Of a stretch of DNA of 35,278 nt, positions 16,006 to 23,491 are shown piece after piece. Where the stretch lies: positions 1-35,278 of the forward strand of contig JALOKU010000032.1 of the NCBI GenBank assembly GCA_025456345.1, read 5' to 3'. Source of the stretch: Vicinamibacterales bacterium. GTDB lineage: Bacteria > Acidobacteriota > Vicinamibacteria > Vicinamibacterales > JAKQTR01. The translations under genes and the position numbers were made by a program. Below the pieces are notes generated by a model that saw only the letters and a list, made by a program, of their open reading frames with translations, had not been told where the DNA came from and did no database searches. Each line of letters starts with the position of its first letter. Position 1 is the stretch's first letter.

Positions 16006-16643
16006 ATCCGGTCGTCGAATTCGTCCCATTCCCACTCGTTCCACCACTCGAGTTCGAGGCCCCGGCACGTCACGCCGAAGGCGGGGCACATGATGCAGCC
16101 GTCGCCGCGCATCACGTCGGGATTGGCCGGCGGCGGGTACCGCGCGACCAGTGCCTGCCCCTCTGACAGCGCCTGCCGCTCATCCGCCGTCATCGGCCGA
16201 GAGGGCAGTTGCGTGACGCCATTGCGGCGCAGGCGCGGTTCGCATTCGGGGAACAGGACCGAGTTCTCGGCGTCGATGTGGTGCCACAGCGCGTGCACGT
16301 AGGCGGTGGCGAATTCCTGCAGTCGCTCCCCGGCGTCCGCGCGGCCGTCGAGGCAGGACGCGAGCCCGGCGATCAGGCCCGCCATGCGCTCGTGGTCGGC
16401 GATCAGCGTCGCGATCGGGCCGCGGTTCGCGGGGAGCCCCGCGCGGTCGCGCAACGCCACAAACAACGTGTCCTCCTCCCGCGCGTGGTGAAACTGGCCG
16501 GCGTACATCCTGAAGAACCGCAGGAACGCCGCCCCCTCGTCTCGCGAGCGGACCGCGGCGGGCGAGGCGGCGTACGTGAGGAACGCGCCAGCCACCTGCT
16601 CGATGACGTCGTGCTCGGCGTGCAGCTCATCGAGAAGCGTCAT
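15993..16643 (-). CDS. Hemerythrin-domain protein with cysteine-containing C-terminal tail
   Basis: A 216-residue cytoplasmic protein. Residues 1-135 form a four-helix HHE domain: LHAEHDVIE (7-15), FHHAREEDTLF (51-61), ADHERM (82-87) and WHHIDAENSVLFPE (120-133) supply the His and Glu ligands for a di-iron site. The C-terminal 80 residues are unusual: a linker, then GDGCIMCPAFGVTC with Cys183, Cys186 and Cys193, then an aromatic and acidic end (LEWWNEWEWDEFDD). The CxxC plus Cys could bind a metal or sense redox state. I chose the ATG at 16643, 9 bases after GAGGAG; the frame stays open upstream without meaning. Its role may be oxygen, NO or iron sensing and repair, by analogy to other HHE proteins. 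Confidence 0.88.
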   Translation of the reverse strand: MTLLDELHAEHDVIEQVAGAFLTYAASPAAVRSRDEGAAFLRFFRMYAGQFHHAREEDTLFVALRDRAGLPANRGPIATLIADHERMAGLIAGLASCLDGRADAGERLQEFATAYVHALWHHIDAENSVLFPECEPRLRRNGVTQLPSRPMTADERQALSEGQALVARYPPPANPDVMRGDGCIMCPAFGVTCRGLELEWWNEWEWDEFDDRMSGA

Positions 16644-16864
16644 CGGGACGGTCTCCTCACCTGCGAGCGGCCCGACGATGCCGCGGGAGGGGGTGCTGAA
16701 GCCGCCTGCAGGTTTCCCGGCGGCGGGTGCATTGTATCCGACCGCGCGGTGCGGGCCGCCTGCCGGCGGCGGCGCGACACGGTGCGGTCCGGAGAGGTCC
16801 GATGATCGGTAAGACCGCGCTTGGCCTCGCGTCCACGATCGTCCCCGCTCGTCCCGCCTGAGCC

Positions 16865-16925
16865 TTGACACGGGGCCGCTCCGGTGTTACTTGTGGTCGC
16901 GCATCAGGGATGAGGTGGTCTGACC
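16865..16925 (+). promoter_or_regulatory. Promoter and FadR-type operator of the uxuR-like/uxaC operon
   Basis: TTGACA (16865-16870, a perfect -35) is followed after 16-17 bases by TTACTT/TACTTG (about 16887-16893). Downstream, TGGTCTGACC (16916-16925) matches the TGGTnnnACC pattern bound by FadR/UxuR-family regulators and lies just before the regulator's ribosome site, a position suited to autorepression. The rest of the 298-base divergent gap (16644-16864) shows no gene or clear motif. Confidence 0.55.
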
Positions 16926-16941
16926 TGAGGGGGCCTGCATC

Positions 16942-17640
16942 ATGCGTGAACACAAGGGGCCGGAAGCCAGCGCACTGGTCGTCGCGCACGTGCGGGGGCT
17001 GCTCGATCGCGGGGAACTGAAGGGCGGCGAGCGCCTGCCCGCCGAGCGCGAGCTCGCGCGGGTGCTCGGCGTCAGCCGGCCCAGCCTTCGGGCCGGTCTG
17101 CGATCGCTGGCGGAGATGGGCGTGGTCGTGATCCGGCCGGGCGCCGGCTCCTTCATCGCAGGCGGTCCTCCCGCGTTTGGCACCGACGCCCTTCGCTTCC
17201 AGGCGGCGCTCCACGGGTTCACGCGCGATCAGATGTTCCAGGCCCGCCTCGTGCTCGAAGTGGCCGTGGCCGGGCTCGCGGCCCGCCACGCGGCGCCTGA
17301 AGACATGATCGCCGTCAGCGAGGAGGCCACCGGCATGTTCGCCTCGCTCGACGAGCCGCAGGCCTTTCTCGGGCACGATATCTCGTTCCATCGGGCGGTC
17401 GCGGCGGCGAGCGGCAACCCCGTGCTGTCGGCGCTGGTCAACATGGTGGCCGAGCAGTTCCGCGAACAGCGCCAGCGCAGCATCGACCGCGCCCGCGACC
17501 TCAAGCAGGCCGCCGACGAGCACCGCGCGATCTACGTGGCGCTGCGCGCGCGCGACGCCGAGCGCGCGAGCCGGGCCATGCGCGACCATCTCGAGCGGGC
17601 GTATCGCACGCAAGCCGAAGAAGAAGGAGCGGAGACGTGA
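16942..17640 (+). CDS. FadR/UxuR-family (GntR, FCD domain) transcriptional regulator
   Basis: A 232-residue regulator. The winged helix (about 10-74) contains LPAERELARVLGVSRPSLRAGLRSLAEMGVV, the GntR recognition-helix region, with PGAGSFI as the wing. The FCD effector domain (about 95-220) keeps the metal-ligand set Asp146, His150, His194 and His216 that binds a carboxylate ligand in this family. The gene is translationally coupled to uxaC (GTGA overlap), so a uronate or fructuronate is the likely effector and repression its likely mode. A matching operator lies in its own leader, and a near-identical one precedes the fructuronate reductase operon at 32.6 kb. The name UxuR/ExuR is by analogy only. 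Confidence 0.9.
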   Translation: MREHKGPEASALVVAHVRGLLDRGELKGGERLPAERELARVLGVSRPSLRAGLRSLAEMGVVVIRPGAGSFIAGGPPAFGTDALRFQAALHGFTRDQMFQARLVLEVAVAGLAARHAAPEDMIAVSEEATGMFASLDEPQAFLGHDISFHRAVAAASGNPVLSALVNMVAEQFREQRQRSIDRARDLKQAADEHRAIYVALRARDAERASRAMRDHLERAYRTQAEEEGAET

Positions 17641-19070
17641 CGCGTTTCCTGTCGGAGGACTTCCTGCTCGAGAGCCCGGTCGCGGCTGACCTCTACCACC
17701 GCTGCGCCGCCGCGCTTCCGATCATCGACTACCACTGCCACCTGTCGCCGGAGCAGATGGCCGACGACCATCGATTTGCGTCGATCACCGAGATCTGGCT
17801 CGACGGCGACCACTACAAGTGGCGCGCGATGCGGGCCAACGGCGTCTCCGAGCGTTGCTGCACGGGTGACGCGTCGGCGTGGGAGAAGTTCGAGGCGTGG
17901 GCCCGGACCGTGCCCGACACCCTGCGCAGCCCGCTCTATCACTGGACGCACATGGAGTTGCGGCGGCCCTTCGGCGTCGAGGACCTGCTCTCGCCGGCGA
18001 CGGCGCGGGGCGTCTTCGACCGTTGCAACCAGCGGCTCAACGAAGACGGGTTCACGACCCTCGGGCTGCTGCAGGGATTCCGGGTGGCGGTCGTGTGTAC
18101 GACCGACGACCCGGTAGACGACCTTCGCCACCATCAGCGCCTGGCGGAGCGGCGCGACCCGGCGACCCGCGTCTATCCGACGTGGCGGCCGGACAGGATC
18201 TTCGCGGTCGAGGACCCTGCCGCGTTCAACGCGTACGTCGGCCGCTTGGAGCAGGCGTCGGGCACCGCGGTGAGCGGGCGGTTCACAACGCTGCTCGAGG
18301 CGCTCAAGGCCCGCCACGACGCCTTCCACGCGATGGGCTGCCGCGCCTCCGACCACGGGCTGGAGACGCTGTGGGCCGAGCCGGCGACGGCGCCCGAACT
18401 CGACGCCGCCTTCGACGCGCTCCGCGCCGGGAGGGCGCCGGGAGCCGCCGAGGCCCTCAAGCTGAAGTCCGCGCTCGTGTACGAGCTGGCGCTGTTCGAT
18501 CACGCGCGGGGCTGGGCCCAGCAGTTCCACCTGGGCGCGCTGCGCAACACCAACACGCGCATGCGCCGCACCCTCGGCCCGGACACGGGCTTCGACTCCA
18601 TCGGCGACTTCGACGTGGCCCGGCCGGTGTCGCGGTTCCTCGATCGCCTCGACGACACGAACCAGCTGGCGAAGACGATCCTCTACAACCTGAACCCGCG
18701 CGACAACGCGCTGCTGGCGACGATGATCGGCAACTTCCAGGACGGCACGATTCCCGGGAAGATGCAGTACGGCTCGGCCTGGTGGTTCCTCGACCAGCTC
18801 GACGGCATGACGGGGCAGATGAACGCGCTCTCGACCATGGGCCTGCTCGCGCGCTTCGTCGGGATGGTCACCGACTCGCGCAGCTTCCTGTCCTACTCGC
18901 GCCACGAGTACTTCCGCCGCCTGGTCTGCAATCTCCTCGGGGAGGACGTGCGGCGCGGGCAGTTGCCCGACGACCGCGACCTGCTGGGCCGGATGGTCCG
19001 CAACATCTGTTTCTTCAACGCGCGCGACTACTTCGGCTTCCCGCTCGGGAAGGCCGCCGACGGCGTCTGA
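17637..19070 (+). CDS. uxaC: Glucuronate (uronate) isomerase
   Basis: A 477-residue UxaC of the amidohydrolase superfamily, interconverting D-glucuronate and D-fructuronate (and D-galacturonate and D-tagaturonate) in the cytoplasm. The metal motif HxH is in DYHCHLSPEQ (His33 and His35). Family blocks WLDGDHYKWRAMRANGV (54-70), VVCTTDDPVDDL, QFHLGALRNTN, KTILYNLNPRDN, GKMQYGSAWWFLDQ and FVGMVTDSRSFLSYSRHEYFRR are all intact, and the length is normal (about 470). The start is GTG, overlapping the regulator's TGA by 4 bases, with GGAG upstream. It provides the first step of glucuronate catabolism; the next enzyme is encoded in the 28-32.5 kb operon. Confidence 0.97.
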   Translation: MTRFLSEDFLLESPVAADLYHRCAAALPIIDYHCHLSPEQMADDHRFASITEIWLDGDHYKWRAMRANGVSERCCTGDASAWEKFEAWARTVPDTLRSPLYHWTHMELRRPFGVEDLLSPATARGVFDRCNQRLNEDGFTTLGLLQGFRVAVVCTTDDPVDDLRHHQRLAERRDPATRVYPTWRPDRIFAVEDPAAFNAYVGRLEQASGTAVSGRFTTLLEALKARHDAFHAMGCRASDHGLETLWAEPATAPELDAAFDALRAGRAPGAAEALKLKSALVYELALFDHARGWAQQFHLGALRNTNTRMRRTLGPDTGFDSIGDFDVARPVSRFLDRLDDTNQLAKTILYNLNPRDNALLATMIGNFQDGTIPGKMQYGSAWWFLDQLDGMTGQMNALSTMGLLARFVGMVTDSRSFLSYSRHEYFRRLVCNLLGEDVRRGQLPDDRDLLGRMVRNICFFNARDYFGFPLGKAADGV

Positions 19071-19073
19071 TCC

Positions 19074-19147
19074 AGACAGGAGGCCGCGATTCTGGGTCCT
19101 GACCCGCGCCCGAGGATCTGACGATGCCGAATCGCGGTCTGCTGTCT
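19074..19147. terminator. Long imperfect inverted repeat between convergent uronate operons
   Basis: Bases 19074-19092 pair with 19129-19147 over 19 positions with one mismatch and one G-U pair. The core ccgcgattc/gaatcgcgg is perfect. The loop contains a second small hairpin (gggtc/gaccc, 19094-19105). The right arm overlaps the stop codon of the glucuronokinase-like gene. It probably terminates transcription in both directions between uxaC and that gene; there is no U-tract. Confidence 0.5.
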
Positions 19148-20153
19148 ACAGGATCTCGGGCACGAACGTCCGCGAGTTGATGGCGCCAAGCGCCTGCTTC
19201 AGATCGGCGAGCATGGCCGCATCGCGATAGGTGCCGACGATGGCGCCGCCGGAGCCCGCGAACTTCGCGCTGGCGCCGCACTGGCGCGCCGTCTCGACCT
19301 GGGCGATCTGCCACGGCGCCAGGTTGTAGATGCGGCGACGCGTGTCGAAGTTCTCGTTGATGAGGGCCGACAACCGCTCGTGATCGCCGGCCATGATGGC
19401 GTCGCGGCCCGCCGCGGCCAGTCCCGCGAAGTGCGTCATCGCGTCGACCACGAGCGCTTCGCCGCGGTTGTAGCGCTCGCGGATCGCGTTGTGGAAGACC
19501 TCGGTAGGCTCGCCCATGCTGATGTGATACGCGAGATAGACGGGCGGCAGCCGCGCCGGGTCGAGCCGCTCGTAGTGATAGCAGGGCAGTCCCGACACTA
19601 CGACCTCGCGCGCCTTGCTGAAATCCATGTACACGAGGCCTTCGTAGACCTGGATCACGCGGTCCTGGAGGCCCGCCGTGATGCCCAGTTCCTCCTGCTC
19701 CACGTTCAGGACGAACGTCGGCTGCACCTCAACCGGGATCTCGATCCGGTAGAACTCCATCAGGCAGCGCAGCGTCGCCACGATGAGGGCGCTCGATCCG
19801 GCCAGCCCGACCTGGCGGGGAATCGTGGTCTGGTAGCGGACCGAGAAGTTCCGCTCGTGCAGCCGGATGTCCCGCGCGCTGCAGTAGTCGACGAACCGCT
19901 TGATGGTGGCCTTGATGAGCCGGATGCCGCCGTAGTACCCGTGCAGCCGCACGTCGCGCGCCAGATCCTGCACCGAGTTGAACCGCGCCCGGTCGCCCTC
20001 CGCGAGCACGATGTCCACCGAGTCCCACTCGTAGAGCACGACCTCGGCGTAGAAGTCGCGGACGCTGAACGAAATGGTCTTGCCGTGGTAGCCGTCCGAC
20101 GGGTTGCCGAGCAGGCCGGCCCGCGCGTAGGCGCGCTTACGCGTGAGGAACAT
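19146..20153 (-). CDS. Glucuronokinase-like GHMP kinase
   Basis: A 335-residue GHMP-family kinase with close resemblance to plant glucuronokinase, which makes D-glucuronate-1-phosphate from glucuronate and ATP. Shared blocks are ARAGLLGNPSDGYHGKTISFSV (10-31), GYYGGIRLI (72-80), the ATP-loop motif PRQVGLAGSSAL (112-123), EQEELGITAGLQDRV (152-166), GLVYMDFSK (172-180), INENFDTRRRIY (265-276) and the third GHMP motif AKFAGSGGAIVG (296-307). It starts inside the end of the GalU-type gene (17-base overlap), so the two are one operon. The pair would convert glucuronate to UDP-glucuronate. The assignment rests on remembered motif similarity; another sugar-1-kinase specificity is possible. Confidence 0.85.
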   Translation of the reverse strand: MFLTRKRAYARAGLLGNPSDGYHGKTISFSVRDFYAEVVLYEWDSVDIVLAEGDRARFNSVQDLARDVRLHGYYGGIRLIKATIKRFVDYCSARDIRLHERNFSVRYQTTIPRQVGLAGSSALIVATLRCLMEFYRIEIPVEVQPTFVLNVEQEELGITAGLQDRVIQVYEGLVYMDFSKAREVVVSGLPCYHYERLDPARLPPVYLAYHISMGEPTEVFHNAIRERYNRGEALVVDAMTHFAGLAAAGRDAIMAGDHERLSALINENFDTRRRIYNLAPWQIAQVETARQCGASAKFAGSGGAIVGTYRDAAMLADLKQALGAINSRTFVPEIL

Positions 20154-21027
20154 GCAGCAGCTCCTCGAGGTGACGGCGCAGCGCCTCGCCGTGCTTCGGG
20201 TCGGCCAGCGCGAACTCGACGAACGCCTGGAAGTAGGCGTCGAAGTTGCCGATGTCGTAGCGCCGCTCGCCGCCCGTCAGCCTGACGCCGTAGGCCTTGC
20301 CGCCCTGGCGGATGAGGGCCCGCAGCGCGTCGGTCAGCTGGATCTCCCCGCCCTTGCCAGGCTGCGTCTCCTCGAGCGCGTCGAACACCGCCGGCGACAG
20401 CACGTACCGGGCCGCGATGGCGAGGTTGCTCGGGGCTTCCTCCGCGGACGGCTTCTCCACGACGTCCGCCAGCTCGAACACGTCGCCGGGCGAGACCGGC
20501 GCCGCCACGCCGTAGTGCGAGACCTCGTCGCGCGGCACCTCCTCGAACGCGATCACGGCCACCGCGTCCCGCTCGAAGAAGCAGCGCGTCATCCGCCGCA
20601 CGACGTCGCTCTCGGCGTGCATGCCGATGATCGAGTCGCCCAGCGCGACAATGAACGGGCGGCGGCCGACGAAGGACTTCGCGCACAGCACGGCGTGGCC
20701 GAGGCCGAGCAGCTGCCGCTGCCGCGTGTAGAAGTACTGGACGGCCGACCGCTCGAAGGCGAGCTCGGCGAGCAGTTCCTCCTTGCCGCTCTCGCGGAGC
20801 GTCTGGATGAGCTCGCCGTTGAGATCGAAGTGGTTCTCGATCGAGGCTTTGCCCGGGCCCGTGACAAACAGCACCTGCTTGGTCCCGACGCGGGTCAGTT
20901 CCTCGACGACGTACTGCACGACCGGCTTGCGCCCGACCGGCAGCATCTCCTTCGGCTGGGACTTGGTGGCCGGCAGGAGGCGGGTGCCGAGGCCGGCGAC
21001 GGGAACGACGGCGATTTCGATATCCAT
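20137..21027 (-). CDS. galU: UTP--sugar-1-phosphate uridylyltransferase (GalU type)
   Basis: A 296-residue nucleotidyltransferase that makes UDP-sugar and pyrophosphate from UTP and a sugar-1-phosphate. It has the signature AGLGTRLLPATKSQPKEMLPV (11-31), VLFVTGPGKASIENHFD, GLGHAVLCA, FIVALGDSI, EVSHYGV, VEKPS and GGEIQLTDAL, all as in bacterial GalU (UDP-glucose pyrophosphorylase). I chose the ATG at 21027 because the protein then begins MDIEIAVVPVAGLGTR at the usual distance; the ribosome site is weak. As the first gene of a two-gene operon with the glucuronokinase-like kinase, it may accept glucuronate-1-phosphate, like plant UDP-sugar pyrophosphorylase, or it may be an ordinary GalU. Confidence 0.9.
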   Translation of the reverse strand: MDIEIAVVPVAGLGTRLLPATKSQPKEMLPVGRKPVVQYVVEELTRVGTKQVLFVTGPGKASIENHFDLNGELIQTLRESGKEELLAELAFERSAVQYFYTRQRQLLGLGHAVLCAKSFVGRRPFIVALGDSIIGMHAESDVVRRMTRCFFERDAVAVIAFEEVPRDEVSHYGVAAPVSPGDVFELADVVEKPSAEEAPSNLAIAARYVLSPAVFDALEETQPGKGGEIQLTDALRALIRQGGKAYGVRLTGGERRYDIGNFDAYFQAFVEFALADPKHGEALRRHLEELLHVPHA

Positions 21028-21049
21028 GCAACAGCCAGGACAATAAGGC

Positions 21050-21085
21050 GGCGCATAATGCGCCAGGCCCCGGCATTCTATCAAG
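21050..21085 (-). promoter_or_regulatory. Candidate promoter with palindromic operator before galU
   Basis: On the minus strand TTGATA (21080-21085) is followed by an 18-base spacer and CATTAT. That -10 lies inside the perfect 15-base palindrome GGCGCATAATGCGCC (21050-21064), 23 bases before the ATG. A direct repeat, gcgccaggNNccgg (21060-21073 and 21086-21099), surrounds the -35. The layout suggests a repressor site over the -10 box, different from the TGGTnnnACC site of the catabolic genes. Confidence 0.4.
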
Positions 21086-21216
21086 GCGCCAGGAACCGGC
21101 GATAGTGCGCCGCGCACCCTGCGGCGACGCGAGGCTCCGGGGATCCCCATGGCAGGCGTCGGAACCAGCAGACGCCCGACGCTCGCCCCTCGAAGGCGTT
21201 CCCTGGCGCCACACCG

Positions 21217-22116
21217 TCACGTGAAGAGCGTGCGAGCCGCCTGCTCCACGACGGCGACCACGGCCGGATGCCTGAGCTTTCTCTCGACCGTGATCGCATA
21301 GAACCGCTGGCGAACCGACTCCGCCCGCCCGACCTCACGAACGCCGTACTTGCGGCGCACGTCGGCCGCGGTGGGCAACGCAACCGGAAACAGGCCCGCC
21401 CCCGCTTCGCCGAACGCCTTCATGAGCGCGCTGTCCTCGAACTCCCCGACGATGCTCGGCCGGATGTGCTCTCGCTCAAACCACTCGTCGAGCGCGGAGC
21501 GCAGCGCCGAGTTCCTTCTCGGCAGCAGGAACGGTGCGCCGTCGACGGAACGCGGAAAGCCCTTGCGGTACGCGGCGGCCAGAGCAGCGGTGCCGCACAG
21601 CGATACGCCGCACTCCCCGAGAAGGTGGTTGTACGCGCGAACGCTCACGGACGGGCCGACCGGCGCGTCGGCCAGAACAAGGTCGAGGCGGAAGAGCGAC
21701 AGTTCCGCGAAGAGCCGTTCGGGGGTGTCCTCCAGACACTCCAGGCGCACGGTCTCGGCGAACTTCAGGACGGGCTCAAGAACACGGTAGGCGATGAGCT
21801 TCGGGACCACCATCGCGACGCCCACCGTCAGGCGCAGCCCGCGCCCGGGCAGCTGGCCGCGCACCGCGTCGAGCAGCTCCTGTCCGAGGCCGACCATCTC
21901 GTCGGCGTAGCGGTACACCGAGCGGCCCGTGTCGGTCAGCACGAGGTGTCGTCCTGATCGCTTGAACAGCTGCTGCCCGAGGGTGCACTCCAGCGCGCGG
22001 ATCTGTGCCGTCACGGTGGGCTGCGAGACGTGGAGCTTCTCGCTGGCGCGCGTGACGCCGCCCTCCTGGACGGCGGTCCAGAAGACGCGCAGGTGGTGGT
22101 AGTTCAGGGAGTCCAT
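21217..22116 (-). CDS. nhaR: NhaR-type LysR-family transcriptional regulator
   Basis: A 299-residue LysR regulator. The winged helix (1-62) includes LNYHHLRVFWTAVQEGGVTRASEKLHVSQPTVTAQIRALE. The effector domain follows NhaR from E. coli in many blocks: QQLFKRSGRHL, VYRYADEMVGLGQELLD, LRLTVGVAMVVPKLIAYRVLEP, RLECLEDTPERL, GECGVSLCG, GEFEDSALMKAFGEAGAGLF and the C-terminal HPAVVAVVEQA. In E. coli, NhaR responds to sodium and alkaline stress and activates nhaA and osmC. No antiporter is nearby here; the likely targets are the adjacent hibernation-factor and stress-protein genes. An overlapping ATG lies just upstream, but MDSLNYHHL is the usual start. Confidence 0.9.
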   Translation of the reverse strand: MDSLNYHHLRVFWTAVQEGGVTRASEKLHVSQPTVTAQIRALECTLGQQLFKRSGRHLVLTDTGRSVYRYADEMVGLGQELLDAVRGQLPGRGLRLTVGVAMVVPKLIAYRVLEPVLKFAETVRLECLEDTPERLFAELSLFRLDLVLADAPVGPSVSVRAYNHLLGECGVSLCGTAALAAAYRKGFPRSVDGAPFLLPRRNSALRSALDEWFEREHIRPSIVGEFEDSALMKAFGEAGAGLFPVALPTAADVRRKYGVREVGRAESVRQRFYAITVERKLRHPAVVAVVEQAARTLFT

Positions 22117-22124
22117 GCCATCGG

Positions 22125-22154
22125 AGAATACATTGAAACTGCACGATATGTCGG
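22125..22154 (-). promoter_or_regulatory. Candidate nhaR promoter in an AT-rich patch
   Basis: On the minus strand CCGACA (22149-22154), an 18-base spacer and TATTCT (22125-22130) end about 9 bases before the nhaR ATG, implying a very short or absent leader. The patch is clearly more AT-rich than the surrounding genes. The gap on to 22392 shows no gene. Confidence 0.4.
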
Positions 22155-22392
22155 CCCGCGAGGATGTATGTGTTCGAAAACTGCAAGGGCGCTGGCAACG
22201 AGGTGGATGCGTACCACGCGGTCGCAGCCACGCAGGCCGAGGCCGTCAGGTCAGCTGAGCCGTCCAGCGCTCCGCGTTCCCCCTGGGGCGGAGCGAAGGC
22301 TGGCGTGGAGCGGCGTTGTCAGCCGCCTGCCAAACCCGATCGTCTGCGGATCGCTCACCTCCACCCTGCGCCTTCTCCCCCTCATCGCGGTC

Positions 22393-22876
22393 CTGACATC
22401 TAGCGACAGCGCACGGCCGACCATCGCGCCCCTGCTGCTGTGGGACGGCTGGAGCAAGGTCGTAACTGGCCTGTCCTTCTCGACCGTTGTCGGATTCCTT
22501 GACGCCGTCAGCCTGATGACACGCATGCTCCATGTCTGCCGGCGATGGCATCCCAGCCGAGCACGCCGGATCTTCGGAAGGCTTCAGGTGCGATCGGCGG
22601 CCCTCATGGCGTTTTGGCCACGGACGCCACGACCGCCAGACGTTCATCGGCGTCGTCACCGTGGCGCTCTTGCTCGGCGGCGTGCTGCCGGCCCTCGACG
22701 TGCCGTGGCGGGTCGCTGCCGTCTGCGCGGCCACCATGGGCGTCGGAGCGGTCCGCCGCCTGTCGGGTGTGCGGTGGAGTCTCGCGCGGACGGTCGTCAC
22801 GGGCTGGATCCTCACCTTCCCCACGTGCGGCCTCATTGCCTCTGTCACGGCGCTCCTCTTGCGATGCAGTGACTGA
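22393..22876 (+). pseudogene. Decayed PiT-family phosphate transporter remnant
   Basis: Pieces of a PiT permease can be read in two frames. In the frame starting at 22393 are LTSSDSA (compare LPSSDSHA of PiT), LLLWDGWSKVVTGLSFSTVVGFLDA and RRIFGRLQVRSAALMAF. At a run of four T (22612-22615) the frame must shift to continue as FGHGRHDRQTFIGVVTVALLLGG (compare FSHGTNDAQKTMGV). The end VGAVRRLSGVRWSLARTVVTGWILTFP is the PiT C terminus, but about 45-50 residues that normally precede it are missing. The N-terminal third is also absent. N-terminal loss, a frameshift and an internal deletion together mean a pseudogene. The open frame 22532-22876 (114 codons) could still be called as a gene. Confidence 0.75.
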
Positions 22877-22911
22877 CACGACCTCCGAAGCGCGGTGGCG
22901 TGGCGAAATCA

Positions 22912-22948
22912 TCGACAAATGTCTATGCAATTGTTGTGAAGATAGTAT
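22912..22948 (+). promoter_or_regulatory. AT-rich regulatory patch ahead of the HPF gene
   Basis: The 195-base gap before the HPF gene contains the most AT-rich stretch I noticed in the window (about 22905-22960). It holds TCGACA (22912-22917), the small palindrome GACAAATGTC (22914-22923), TGCAATTG (22926-22933) and TAGTAT (22943-22948). No consensus promoter with good spacing is visible, which fits an activator-dependent promoter, possibly under the NhaR-type regulator encoded nearby. Confidence 0.35.
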
Positions 22949-23071
22949 TTGTTTCTGGTGTGCCTGAGGGTGATGATCGTCGTGACGGCTCTGCGCCGCC
23001 GTGGTGCCCAGGCCCCCGGGCGGCCTCGAGGCGACCGCCGCAGCGCGAGCGATACCGGGAAGGAGACGGCG

Positions 23072-23422
23072 ATGGCCGTGGTGACGAAGACGACCGTGCG
23101 GGCTGTGGGCGTGGACCTGACTGTTCGGCTGAAGCACTACCTTGAGCGCCGGCTGCTGTTCGCCCTCGGACGGTTCGAGCGGCGGGTGGCCGGCGTCCGC
23201 GTCTGGATCAGCGACGAGAACGGACCCAGGGGAGGCCTTGACAAGCGATGCACAATCGCCGCCCGGCTGAAGGGCGCGGGAGAGGTCCGGGTCGAGGAGG
23301 TCGGCGCAGAACTGTCGTTCGCGATCGATTGCGCGGCGGGCCGGCTTCACCGGGCGGTCTCGAGGCGGATCGAACGGGAACAGGAACCGCGGGTTGGCAG
23401 TCTCGGCTGGCGCACCCGGTGA
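23072..23422 (+). CDS. Short HPF/RaiA-family ribosome-associated protein
   Basis: A 116-residue protein of the sigma-54-modulation/HPF/RaiA family, which binds between the ribosomal subunits and stabilises inactive ribosomes. The beta-alpha-beta-beta-beta-alpha pattern is visible: TTVRAVGVDLTVRLKHYLERRLLFALGRFERRV (7-39), VRVWISDENGPRGGLDKRCTIAARL (43-67), then a second helix (FAIDCAAGRLHRAVSRRIER). It lacks the C-terminal dimerisation domain of long HPF. The NGPRGGLDKRC loop is characteristic of a stress-associated subgroup. I chose the ATG at 23072, 8 bases after AAGGAG. The tandem universal stress protein follows 69 bases later, probably in the same unit. Confidence 0.88.
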   Translation: MAVVTKTTVRAVGVDLTVRLKHYLERRLLFALGRFERRVAGVRVWISDENGPRGGLDKRCTIAARLKGAGEVRVEEVGAELSFAIDCAAGRLHRAVSRRIEREQEPRVGSLGWRTR

Positions 23423-23491
23423 CCCGCCGTGTCCGGGAACTGACACAGGCCGAGGCGCAATCCCGGCAGTCCGCAGAGAGAGGTCGGGATC

